Assembly (NCBI GenBank): GCA_965262425.1 | Contig: OZ253536.1 | Span: 2,108,001 to 2,172,000 of the forward strand | Direction: 5' to 3' | Length of the DNA stretch: 64,000 nucleotides | Source of the DNA: CAZOZZ01 sp965262425 | GTDB lineage: Bacteria > Acidobacteriota > Terriglobia > 20CM-2-55-15 | Shown here: positions 54,579 to 62,373 of the stretch, one piece after another | Numbering within the stretch: the stretch's first letter is position 1 | Layout: each line of letters opens with the position of its first letter | Notes under the pieces: model-generated | What the model was told of the DNA's origin: nothing | Seen by the model: the letters and a program-made list of their open reading frames with translations, nothing else | The model's database searches: none | Made by a program: the position numbers and the translations under genes

Positions 54579-54637
54579 TACCCTCACCGGGTATCTGCTT
54601 TCGAACTTATCTCACACCTGGATACCCTAGCCGGGTA
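54579..54637 (-). promoter_or_regulatory. paired palindromic operators upstream of the TonB receptor
   Basis: TACCCTCACCGGGTA (54579-54593) and TACCCTAGCCGGGTA (54623-54637) share TACCC-N5-GGGTA and are centred 44 bp apart, about four helical turns, in the otherwise empty 54458-54950 region. The placement suggests a dimeric repressor controlling the receptor gene; the regulator is not identified. Confidence 0.6.
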
Positions 54638-54950
54638 CCCTATGTGCCACCTGTATACTGATTGTGCGCGAGGACTGCAAGTTTTTTCTTGAGAGCCGTT
54701 TGGGAACTGTCCGAGGCACCGATCGGACACCTTCATCTCTCGATTGGAAGCCGGAAAGCTTTCGAGTTCGAAGCACGGGTTATTCGAGATAGACGAAGAG
54801 GATTCCACGAATAGAATTACCTTGACCTATGCTCGAAGGGAAGGCGGAAAAGGCCCGGGCCTCACCTTCAATTAAACTACGGATGTTCGGGCGGCGTGCA
54901 AGCGATCGCGAACCCATCGCGCTCGGGTATCGAGCTAACCTATAGATACA

Positions 54951-55811
54951 TTGAGCTTTATACCAGATCACAACCAGATTCGTCCCTCGACCCCAATTCC
55001 CTTCCCCTGCGAGCTGCAATTTTCTGTAACCTTTTGTCCACCGATCGGTTTTCAAGGGTGGAGTCGGCATTATGGAGCACAGGAAATCAGTTCCGTCAGC
55101 GATGACGACCTGATGCTGGAGGTCAGCAGAGGGGAGGTTCGTAAGCTCGGCCTGCTCTTCGACCGCTATCACCGGAAGCTGTTCGACTTTTTCATCCGGA
55201 TGACCGGCAGTCGGGAGGTCAGCGAAGACCTGGTCCAGGACGTGTTTTTCCGGATTCTCAAGTACCGGGGCACGTTCCGCCCCGGCAGTCGATTTACGAC
55301 CTGGATGTACCACATCGCCCGGAACGCTCGGATCGATCACCTCCACAAGCACAAGCGCGAGTACTACTTCGAAGACACGCTGCTTGAAGCGATGAGCCCG
55401 TCGGTTGCTCCTGAAGACCTCGGAAAGAAGCAACAGGCGGTGATGTTGCGACGCGCGCTCGGTCAGCTGCCGGAAGAAAAGCGTGAGGTCCTGATCCTGA
55501 GCCGTTTTCAAAATATGAAGTACGACCAGATCGGCGAGATCATGGGCTGCGATACGGGGACGGTCAAGGTTCGTGTGTTTCGAGCCGTCCAGGAACTGAG
55601 GAAAGTATACTTCGGGTCTTCCGCAGAATTTGTGGGTAAAACCGTCTTCCATCGCCGCTTGAGGAGACCACGGTGCTCGCCAAGCCTCAAGGCTTCCCTC
55701 GCAAGCTCGGCGGCTGCGCCGGCCTTGACCCTCGGCTGCGCTCCGCGGTGTCGGCTGGTGTGGGCGATGGGGAACGGGGCCTCCGGCGGGGGCTCCGGGC
55801 ACCGGGTGTAG
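54951..55811 (+). CDS. ECF-type RNA polymerase sigma factor with C-terminus replaced by a mobile element
   Basis: Sigma-70 region 2 (LGLLFDRYHRKLFDFFIRMT, SEDLVQDVFFRILKYRGTF, FTTWMYHIARNARIDHLHKH) and region 4 (LGQLPEEKREVLILSRFQNM, YDQIGEIMGCDTGTVKVRVF) are intact. At RKVYF the 317-bp element enters, adding 65 unrelated residues up to 55811. Without it, the gene would end KISGEKASWNAKR at 55980 and overlap the anti-sigma start by 19 bp, so coupling has been lost. The start is uncertain: TTG 54951 opens the frame, the domain really begins near VSDDDLM, and ATG 55113 is the only ATG there. Partner genes downstream encode a zinc-finger anti-sigma factor and two DUF4097-like proteins. Confidence 0.82.
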   Translation: MSFIPDHNQIRPSTPIPFPCELQFSVTFCPPIGFQGWSRHYGAQEISSVSDDDLMLEVSRGEVRKLGLLFDRYHRKLFDFFIRMTGSREVSEDLVQDVFFRILKYRGTFRPGSRFTTWMYHIARNARIDHLHKHKREYYFEDTLLEAMSPSVAPEDLGKKQQAVMLRRALGQLPEEKREVLILSRFQNMKYDQIGEIMGCDTGTVKVRVFRAVQELRKVYFGSSAEFVGKTVFHRRLRRPRCSPSLKASLASSAAAPALTLGCAPRCRLVWAMGNGASGGGSGHRV

Positions 55812-55930
55812 GCGTCCGACCGAAGTGGGTACTGGAATATTCGCCGTCGAACAAAAGAATAAGGTACTTTGTTTCAATTACTTATGTGCGCACAGGCCTT
55901 TGGACTGCCCACAAATTCTGCGGAGGAGGC
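55614..55930 (-). mobile_element. 317-bp non-autonomous element, copy 3
   Basis: Inverted relative to copies 1 and 2. Flanked by perfect 8-bp duplications TATACTTC (55606-55613 and 55931-55938). Inserted in the last codons of the sigma factor gene; deleting it with one duplication restores an uninterrupted frame. Confidence 0.97.
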
Positions 55931-55961
55931 TATACTTCAAGATTTCAGGTGAAAAAGCGTC

Positions 55962-56783
55962 ATGGAATGCGAAACGGTAAGAGAAAAGCTGCCTGACTAT
56001 TTGATGGACAGCCTGGACGAACTCTCCGGGACTGCCATTCGATCACACTGGAACACCTGTCAGTCCTGCCGGGAGGAAGCGGAAAGCCTGGAGGGCGTCT
56101 GGGCGAAGCTCGGAACGCTTCCCTCTGAAGAACCAGCTCCCAGGGTTCGAGCGCGTTTCGAAGCCATGCTCGAAGCCTACGAGGAAGGTCTGGCCAACGC
56201 GCACCCGGGACCGCGATGGCACGAAGCACTAAACGATTGGATCGCCGGCTGGTGGCCCAGGCAACCACTGATTCAGGTGGCTTCCGCCATGGCGCTTCTG
56301 ATCGTGGGCCTCGTGGTGGGCACACAGTTCGTCGGGTCGGAACCACCCGGGGGAGGAGACCTCATCGCATTGCAGGGCGAGATCCAGAGCCTCCGCCAAT
56401 TGGTGGCGCTGTCGATGCTCGATCAGCAGTCGGCCACTCAACGGCTTCGAGGGGTGAACTGGAGCGCTCAGATCACACAACCGGATCCCGAGGTTCTGTC
56501 GACACTGTTAAGCACCCTCAACCATGATCCAAACGTCAACGTCCGGCTTGCGGTCATCGATGCCCTCATGCAGTCGGCCAACGCGCCGGGAGTTCGTGAC
56601 GGGATCATCGAAGCGCTCGGACAACAGGACTCCCCTCTCGTCCAGATTTCGATCATTAACGGTCTGGTCGAGCTTCGAGAACAGCGAGCGGTCCTGGTGT
56701 TTGAGCAATTGAAAGAAAACGACGCTCTTCACGAAAGCGTTAGGGAACGCGCCGAGTGGGGATTGCAGCAACTCAGCTTGTAG
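55962..56783 (+). CDS. zinc-finger anti-sigma factor with C-terminal HEAT-like region
   Basis: 273 residues. The N-terminal anti-sigma zinc-finger (ECETVREKLPDYLMDSLDEL with IRSHWNTCQSCREE supplies His and Cys ligands), a membrane helix (VASAMALLIVGLVVGTQFV, about 100-125), and a periplasmic part with two to three HEAT-like helices (DPNVNVRLAVIDALMQSANA, SPLVQISIINGLVELREQRA). It would hold the upstream ECF sigma factor at the membrane until an envelope signal. ATG 55962 was originally inside the sigma gene end; it now lies 150 bp downstream of the altered stop. Confidence 0.85.
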   Translation: MECETVREKLPDYLMDSLDELSGTAIRSHWNTCQSCREEAESLEGVWAKLGTLPSEEPAPRVRARFEAMLEAYEEGLANAHPGPRWHEALNDWIAGWWPRQPLIQVASAMALLIVGLVVGTQFVGSEPPGGGDLIALQGEIQSLRQLVALSMLDQQSATQRLRGVNWSAQITQPDPEVLSTLLSTLNHDPNVNVRLAVIDALMQSANAPGVRDGIIEALGQQDSPLVQISIINGLVELREQRAVLVFEQLKENDALHESVRERAEWGLQQLSL

Positions 56784-56793
56784 GGGTGTAGCC

Positions 56794-57690
56794 GTGAATT
56801 CGAATAGAAAGAGGTCTTACCTGGCATCCAGATCGGTTCAGCTCGGCTGTGTCGCACTGACGGCGGCGCTCCTGTTCGGTGCGACATCGACCGAGGCGCA
56901 AAGGCGCAGACTGCAAGAACAGGAAGAAGAAACCATCCGGAGAACGTTCGAGATCGGCAACCCGTCCACGTCCCGGTTGGAGGTCGACAACGTCGATGGG
57001 ACGATCGATGTCGTCGGATACGATGGGACGAGTGTCGAGCTTACGGTTCACAAAACGATTCGGGCCCGGTCGGACGACAGGCTGGAGGTCGCGCGCCAGG
57101 AAATCGGGTTGGACATCTCCGAACGGGAGAACCTGGTTCGCCTGTACGTCGACGGCCCGTTCAGGGACGACAGTTACAGTGGCAACCGGAACAGAGGCTA
57201 CGAAGTTCGCTTCGACTTCGAGTTAAGGGTGCCACGCGAGATGGAACTTTTTTTGCGGGCAGTTAATAACGGCGACATCGCCGTCGAAGAAACGTCCGGG
57301 GACTACGACATCAAGACGATCAACGGGGGCGTACAAATGACCGGGATATCGGGCTCGGGTGACGCGTACGCTCTGAACGGAGAGATGGATGTCACCTTTG
57401 ATCGAAATCCGGATCGTGACAGCTACTTCGGGTCACTCAACGGAGACATTGACGTCCGGTTTATCGAAGGACTCTCGGCGGACTTTCGCCTGAAAACGTT
57501 CACCGGAGAAGCCTTTACGGACTTTGACACCAGTCAGCTACCGAACCCATTGCAGCCAGTTGAAAGAAAGAATGGCCGATTCGTTTACACGAATAAGGGT
57601 TTCTTCGGAGTCCGGGTTGGCAGTGGAGGCCCGGAGATCGAGCTTGATGCTTTTAATGGAGACATTCATATCATCCGCCAGGAACAGTGA
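56794..57690 (+). CDS. exported DUF4097-like beta-solenoid protein
   Basis: 298 residues, GTG start 56794 with AGGGG upstream. Signal peptide (about 1-36) then a repetitive beta-strand pattern of the DUF4097/putative adhesin family (VDNVDGTIDVVGYDGTSVEL, VNNGDIAVEETSGDYDIKTI, LNGDIDVRFIEGLSADFRLK). Ten bases after the anti-sigma gene and probably in its operon. Function unknown; the context points to cell envelope stress. Confidence 0.8.
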   Translation: MNSNRKRSYLASRSVQLGCVALTAALLFGATSTEAQRRRLQEQEEETIRRTFEIGNPSTSRLEVDNVDGTIDVVGYDGTSVELTVHKTIRARSDDRLEVARQEIGLDISERENLVRLYVDGPFRDDSYSGNRNRGYEVRFDFELRVPREMELFLRAVNNGDIAVEETSGDYDIKTINGGVQMTGISGSGDAYALNGEMDVTFDRNPDRDSYFGSLNGDIDVRFIEGLSADFRLKTFTGEAFTDFDTSQLPNPLQPVERKNGRFVYTNKGFFGVRVGSGGPEIELDAFNGDIHIIRQEQ

Positions 57691-57750
57691 AGAAGAAATC
57701 TGTCGGGCTGATTGTAGTACCGGCACTGGCGCTGTAAAGAGGAACGAGTC

Positions 57751-58581
57751 ATGAAGAAAGCCTATCCAATCATCCTGTCGGTCGGCCTGATCTTCGCCCT
57801 GGTTGGGGTATCAGCGGAGCTGGCCTTCGCGCAAGAGGAAGTCACCGTACCGTTTTCCGATCCATCGCGTCCGGGAACCGTCCGCGCCGATATCCTGATG
57901 GGCGGGATCACAGTGGAAGGGTATGACGGAACCGAGGTCGTGATCCGGGCCATCAGCGATGGCCGCCAGTCTCGAACCGAAAGAAACCCGGACCGGGCGG
58001 AAGGGCTGAGGCGGATCGTCAACACGTCGACTGGCCTGAGCGTGGAAGAACGAAACAACGTCATGACGATCGAAACCAGTGTCCTGTCGAGGATAATCAA
58101 CCTGACGATCCGGGTTCCCTTCAACACGTCGCTGAACCTCGACACCGTCAGCGGGGGCGACATCGAGGTCGACAACGTGCGCGGCGAAGTGGAGGTCAAC
58201 AACACGAACGGCGGAGTCCGTCTCACAAACATCTCCGGGTCCGTGGTGGCTCACGCGCTGAACGGAGAAGTAACTGTCACGTTGACAGAAGTCGACGGAG
58301 ATAGCCCGATGTCGTTCAGTTCCCTCAACGGCGAGATCGACGTCACGCTACCGAGCGATGTCCGCGTAACAGTAAAGATGAAAACCGACAACGGAGAAAT
58401 CTACAGCGACTTCGAGATCGAACTGCAGTCCCCGACCCCGGCCAACGTCGTCAACAATGCTCGTGGGAACCGTAATCGAATCCGCATCGACCAGACGATC
58501 ACCGGCAACATCAACGGCGGCGGCCCCGAGATTCAGTTAACGACATTCAACGGAAATATTTATATACGGAAGGGGCCGTAG
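57751..58581 (+). CDS. exported DUF4097-like beta-solenoid protein (paralogue)
   Basis: 276 residues with a signal peptide (about 1-27) and the same solenoid pattern as the preceding gene (ILMGGITVEGYDGTEVVIRA, VSGGDIEVDNVRGEVEVNNT, SLNGEIDVTLPSDVRVTVKM, ending NGNIYIRKGP). 60 bp after its paralogue; a tandem duplication within the sigma/anti-sigma operon. Confidence 0.8.
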   Translation: MKKAYPIILSVGLIFALVGVSAELAFAQEEVTVPFSDPSRPGTVRADILMGGITVEGYDGTEVVIRAISDGRQSRTERNPDRAEGLRRIVNTSTGLSVEERNNVMTIETSVLSRIINLTIRVPFNTSLNLDTVSGGDIEVDNVRGEVEVNNTNGGVRLTNISGSVVAHALNGEVTVTLTEVDGDSPMSFSSLNGEIDVTLPSDVRVTVKMKTDNGEIYSDFEIELQSPTPANVVNNARGNRNRIRIDQTITGNINGGGPEIQLTTFNGNIYIRKGP

Positions 58582-58647
58582 GAAAGTGGTCAGTTGAGGT
58601 AGGAGTAGGACGAGAACACCCTTCCCAACAACCGGCCACTTCCCCGA

Positions 58648-58878
58648 CTAATTGACCGCGTTGCTGTGACTGAAGGCCATGCGGAAATAGCATTCCCGAC
58701 AGGTGTCCAGGTCCACTGTCCCATCGTCCTTTTCTGAAAACAGCAGATCGGGGTCCGGGTTCTCCAGCAGGACCATCAGGAATTCGACACCTCCACCCCG
58801 AATGCTTCTTTGGGTGTACTGCCCCTCTGGAATTTCCTTGCCGCAAAGGTCGCAGTTTGGGATGAAGTTCTTGACCAT
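58648..58878 (-). CDS. small zinc-ribbon-like protein
   Basis: 76 residues from ATG 58878: CDLCGKEIPEGQYTQ at the start and DLDTCRECYFRMAF at the end form a CxxC...CxxC pair suited to binding zinc. The middle is RSIRGGGVEFLMVLLENPDP. The frame is open to 58956, but that extension has no clear ribosome site. Resembles small bacterial FYVE/zinc-ribbon-like hypothetical proteins; function unknown. Confidence 0.6.
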   Translation of the reverse strand: MVKNFIPNCDLCGKEIPEGQYTQRSIRGGGVEFLMVLLENPDPDLLFSEKDDGTVDLDTCRECYFRMAFSHSNAVN

Positions 58879-59008
58879 GGATTTAGCCGCCTCTGAAATT
58901 AGACGGTCGAAAATGGAAATCGGATTAGAACAAACGTGTGGGTCGCCGTGGACCAACTGCAGGAATGCGGTTCAGGAGCCGGAGTTGCCTGATACTCTCG
59001 TCGCTTGG

Positions 59009-59105
59009 CCGCGGGTGGCCAGGGACGGCCACCCCGACACTCGTCCCGAACGGCGTCGGCGTTGAAAAAGAGAGTGTCGGGGCGTCCCTCCGTGGGCGCC
59101 CGCGG
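59009..59105. repeat. imperfect GC-rich inverted repeat
   Basis: CCGCGGGTGGCCAGGGACGG to CCCCGACACTC (59009-59042) pairs at both arm ends with GAGTGTCGGGGCGTCCCTCC to GCCCGCGG (59071-59105). The inner GGCCAGGGACGGCC is itself a palindrome and recurs near 51450. Fills the gap before the cyclase gene's 3' end. Confidence 0.6.
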
Positions 59106-59171
59106 GGTTGCGGAATACTTGAGCTGAGCGCTAGTCAGAATGTGGTTAGTGACCAGTCAGGCACGAAAGTC

Positions 59172-61004
59172 CTAAAAACTTTCCAAGCGGGCGATCTTTT
59201 CGGTGAGACGACTCTTCTCTTCTTCCCAGACGGCGGACTTCTCCTCAAATTCCTGTTCCATCTGGTGGCGTAGTCGGTGGAGTTCCTCGATGGTGGGATC
59301 GCTCGAACGTTTGAAGCCGGCCTCACGGGCCTGTTTGACTCGCGCCTCGAGTTCCCTGGCCTGCTTTTCGAAACGCTCTCTTTCGACCTGCCATTCCTCT
59401 TCCGACTGCCGGTGGCGCCGATCGAGTCTCAACCGTAACCTTTCCGCTTCCTCCAGCTTCAGTTCAAACTCGGTCTTGACCTCCGCGGTGGCCTGAACCC
59501 GAGCGGCCTTCTCGGCCGCCACGACATCGTCCTCGAGTTGCTTGATCCTGGTCGCCAGAGACTCCCTCTCGCCGTCGAGGTGGCTGGTAAGGGAAGCTAA
59601 TTCCTGTTCCAGTTGTTTCTTCACCCGGTCGGAATGCTCCAGCTTCTGGTCATAGCGATGTCGTAACTCGTCATAGACCTCGCCGCGGACGGTCTCGGCC
59701 GTGTTCTGCACTTCCTTTTCGAGAACGTTGATCCGCACTTGAAGTTCGTCGCGTTCTTTCTGAAGCCTGTCCTTTTCGGCCTTCAACTCCGCGCCGGGGG
59801 TAACGGGCTCTCGTCCCTCCTGCTTGGCCTTCATCCGCTCCATCATCATGCGTCGAGCTTCAGCCATCGGGTCTTTCGGGCCGGTATTCCTGGCCTGCTC
59901 GATCCGGTCTTCGAGTCGCTTCTTCTCGGCGTCGGCCTGGACCCGCCATTCCTCCCTGGCCTTTTCCAGACGGATCTGAACCTGCTCGCGAACCAGCGTG
60001 GCAGTCCGCGTCGGGTTGTTGGCCTGCTCCATGGACTCCACGAGTCTGCCTTCGAGACCTGAGATCTGTGCCTTGAGCATGACGCGTTCCGCTTCGAAAC
60101 GCTCGTGCGTGGATCTCAAATCCTCTTCAGCCTGCTCCCGCGCGGTGTCGGCGGCTTCCTGCTTGACCTTTCCCTGCTTTTGAAGCTCCTCGGCAACCTG
60201 GCCACGAGCCGTCTCCATTGCATCGACTGCCCCTTCTTCGAGCCGTTCGATTTCGGAATTCAAACGCCGGCGTTCTTCGCGCCAGCTCTGGCGGGCCGAA
60301 TCGAATTCCTCTTCCAGCGTTTCTTGCGATTGCTTCCGCTCTTTTTCCTTCTCGTCGAGCTTCGCCTGGAGATCGTCGATCAGTTGCTGGGTCGCGCGAG
60401 GAGACCATCCCACCGCGAAGATGTCTATCGGTTCGTCCTTACCCTTCATCCGAGCCCGGCCGAGCTTTCCGACCTGCATCCCCGCCGTCTCGGCGGCAGG
60501 AAGAAGGCTGTCGGTGATCAGAATCTGACCCGGTTCGGCCTGGCCCTGAACTCTGGCGGCCGCATTGACGACGTCGCCGAACACATCGTTGTCCTGGAGA
60601 AGGCCCAGGCCGGTGTGGACACCTATTCGGATGTGGATCTGGTCGTTGACGGGCCGGCCACGGCAATCCTTCTCGAGGACCCGTTGCATCTCGACGGCAG
60701 CATTGACAGCTCCAATGGGATTCTCGAACAGCGCCATGATTGCATCGCCAATCGTCTTGACGATTCGGCCGCCGCCGGCTTCGACACATGGAAACAGCAG
60801 ATCGTTATGCCGCTGCACCATGGCAAGACCTTCGAGGTCACCTCTCTTCTCGAAGTACGCCGTAGACCCCTTGATGTCGCTGAACAGGATCGTCACAGGG
60901 GTTCGTTGTTTCTTCTCGACAACCGGTGCGCCGGACTGTTTGTTCAGAAGTTCGTCTATTTTTTCGGGTCTTCCGCAGAATTTGTGGGTAAAACCGTCTT
61001 CCAT
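59172..61004 (-). CDS. class III nucleotide cyclase with long coiled coil, start supplied by mobile element
   Basis: About 610 residues. The cyclase homology domain (about residues 40-200) shows TPVTILFSDIKGSTAYFEKR, GGGRIVKTIGDAIMALFENP and GDVVNAAARVQGQAEPGQIL, with metal-binding Asp residues present. The C-terminal 400 residues are a near-continuous charged coiled coil (EKKRLEDRIEQ, EKEVQNTAETV, KSRLTEKIARL). Copy 4 of the 317-bp element enters at EKIDELL, so the native N-terminus is cut off. Before insertion the frame continued upstream to a possible TTG at 61308. Now the frame is open through the element; ATG 61004 within it (MEDGFTHKFCGRP) could serve. Whether it is expressed is uncertain. 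Confidence 0.78.
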   Translation of the reverse strand: MEDGFTHKFCGRPEKIDELLNKQSGAPVVEKKQRTPVTILFSDIKGSTAYFEKRGDLEGLAMVQRHNDLLFPCVEAGGGRIVKTIGDAIMALFENPIGAVNAAVEMQRVLEKDCRGRPVNDQIHIRIGVHTGLGLLQDNDVFGDVVNAAARVQGQAEPGQILITDSLLPAAETAGMQVGKLGRARMKGKDEPIDIFAVGWSPRATQQLIDDLQAKLDEKEKERKQSQETLEEEFDSARQSWREERRRLNSEIERLEEGAVDAMETARGQVAEELQKQGKVKQEAADTAREQAEEDLRSTHERFEAERVMLKAQISGLEGRLVESMEQANNPTRTATLVREQVQIRLEKAREEWRVQADAEKKRLEDRIEQARNTGPKDPMAEARRMMMERMKAKQEGREPVTPGAELKAEKDRLQKERDELQVRINVLEKEVQNTAETVRGEVYDELRHRYDQKLEHSDRVKKQLEQELASLTSHLDGERESLATRIKQLEDDVVAAEKAARVQATAEVKTEFELKLEEAERLRLRLDRRHRQSEEEWQVERERFEKQARELEARVKQAREAGFKRSSDPTIEELHRLRHQMEQEFEEKSAVWEEEKSRLTEKIARLESF

Positions 61005-61282
61005 CGCCGCTTGAGGAGACCACGGTGCTCGCCAAGCCTCAAGGCTTCCCTCGCAAGCTCGGCGGCTGCGCCGGCCTTGACCCTCGGCTGCGCTCCGCGG
61101 TGTCGGCTGGTGTGGGCGATGGGGAACGGGGCCTCCGGCGGGGGCTCCGGGCACCGGGTGTAGGCGTCCGACCGAAGTGGGTACTGGAATATTCGCCGTC
61201 GAACAAAAGAATAAGGTACTTTGTTTCAATTACTTATGTGCGCACAGGCCTTTGGACTGCCCACAAATTCTGCGGAGGAGGC
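60966..61282 (-). mobile_element. 317-bp non-autonomous element, copy 4
   Basis: Same orientation as copy 3. Flanked by perfect 8-bp duplications ATTTTTTC (60958-60965 and 61283-61290). Inserted at the extreme 5' end of the cyclase gene; removal with one duplication restores the original reading frame KARAEEKIDELL. Confidence 0.96.
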
Positions 61283-61374
61283 ATTTTTTCTTCTGCCCTC
61301 GCCTTCAAACGTAGGGAGTCCGCAAAGTAGAAACCAGGAATCGAGATTATAACAAACGAGCGGTCAGCTGTTAG

Positions 61375-62289
61375 CTATTGCCTAACAGCCAATTGCTCTA
61401 CGGCCCGGCACTCCCGATGGACGACGGCATGAAGGTCGGCGGTCATCTTGGGAGTGGGCGCGTATCCTCCAGCCGGCACGAACACGATCGGTATTCCGTG
61501 GCGACGGGCCGATTCCAGAACGTGACGGTCCCTTGACGCAAGGCCTTGCCGGGTGAGTGCCAGCCGCCCAAAACGATCGCCGACGACAGGATCGACGCCG
61601 GCCAGGTAAAAGATCAAATCGGGTCTGGCGCTTTCGATTGCCGGGCCGAGGCTCTCGATCAGGGCATCCAGATACCCTCGGTCACCCGTCCCGTCAGGCA
61701 GTGCAACGTCGAGCGAGGACCGGGGCTTTGTCCAGGGGTAGTTCTTCTCGCCATGCATGGAAAACGTGAAGATCGAGGCGTCACGCGCAAATATGGCCGC
61801 CGTGCCGTTTCCCTGGTGAACATCCAGATCGACGACCAGTGCGTTTCGGATCTCCTCGGATCGCCGAAGGACACGCACGGCCACCGCAACATCGTTCAGC
61901 AGGCAATACCCCTCGCCGTGATCGGGAAACGCATGGTGGGTCCCACCGGCAAGATTGGCCCCAACTCCATCGTTCAGGGCAAACCGTGCCGCGTCTATCG
62001 TTCCCTGGACCGCCAATCGCGATCGGTGGAGCAGCACGTCGGAAAATGGAAGCCCGAGTTTTCTTCGAGCCGCCGGACCGAGACTGCCCTCCCGCAGAGA
62101 TTTCAAGTACTCGGCACTGTGAACCAGCCCAAGATCACCCCAGTCTGCCTCGGCCGGATCGTGCGCGTCTTCGGGGTGAATCAAGCCTTCATCAACAAGA
62201 ATTCCATACAACGCCTGATACTTCCCCATCGGAAATGCGTGCTTCGACGGAAGAGGAATCGTGTAGCCGTGACCGTAGCTGTAACGCAT
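61375..62289 (-). CDS. histone-deacetylase-like zinc hydrolase
   Basis: 304 residues of the arginase/deacetylase fold. Active-site features: GGTHHAFPDHGEGYCLLNDV with the His-His pair, zinc ligands in DLDVHQGNGTAAIF, and YLAGVDPVVGDRFGRLALT with the Asp near the end. Close to bacterial HDAC-like proteins of class IV type; the substrate may be an acetylated polyamine, acetoin or another amide. ATG 62289 is the first in frame. Divergent from the amino-acid permease, 84 bp apart. Confidence 0.9.
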   Translation of the reverse strand: MRYSYGHGYTIPLPSKHAFPMGKYQALYGILVDEGLIHPEDAHDPAEADWGDLGLVHSAEYLKSLREGSLGPAARRKLGLPFSDVLLHRSRLAVQGTIDAARFALNDGVGANLAGGTHHAFPDHGEGYCLLNDVAVAVRVLRRSEEIRNALVVDLDVHQGNGTAAIFARDASIFTFSMHGEKNYPWTKPRSSLDVALPDGTGDRGYLDALIESLGPAIESARPDLIFYLAGVDPVVGDRFGRLALTRQGLASRDRHVLESARRHGIPIVFVPAGGYAPTPKMTADLHAVVHRECRAVEQLAVRQ

Positions 62290-62328
62290 CGTTGTCAGAG
62301 TTTACACCTTGACTACTTTTCACATCAT

Positions 62329-62356
62329 TTGACAACCCGTGACAGACGCGTAACGT
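62329..62356 (+). promoter_or_regulatory. possible promoter of the amino-acid permease
   Basis: A consensus -35 TTGACA (62329-62334), 16-bp spacer and a weak -10 TAACGT (62351-62356) 17 bp before ATG 62374, inside the divergent intergenic region. Confidence 0.4.
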
Positions 62357-62373
62357 GCGATCTGATAGCATCC

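Noticed and set aside
61546..62373. Long N-terminal extension of the amino-acid permease frame
   Set aside because: It overlaps the deacetylase gene on the opposite strand and has no permease-like sequence; the family N-terminus begins at ATG 62374.
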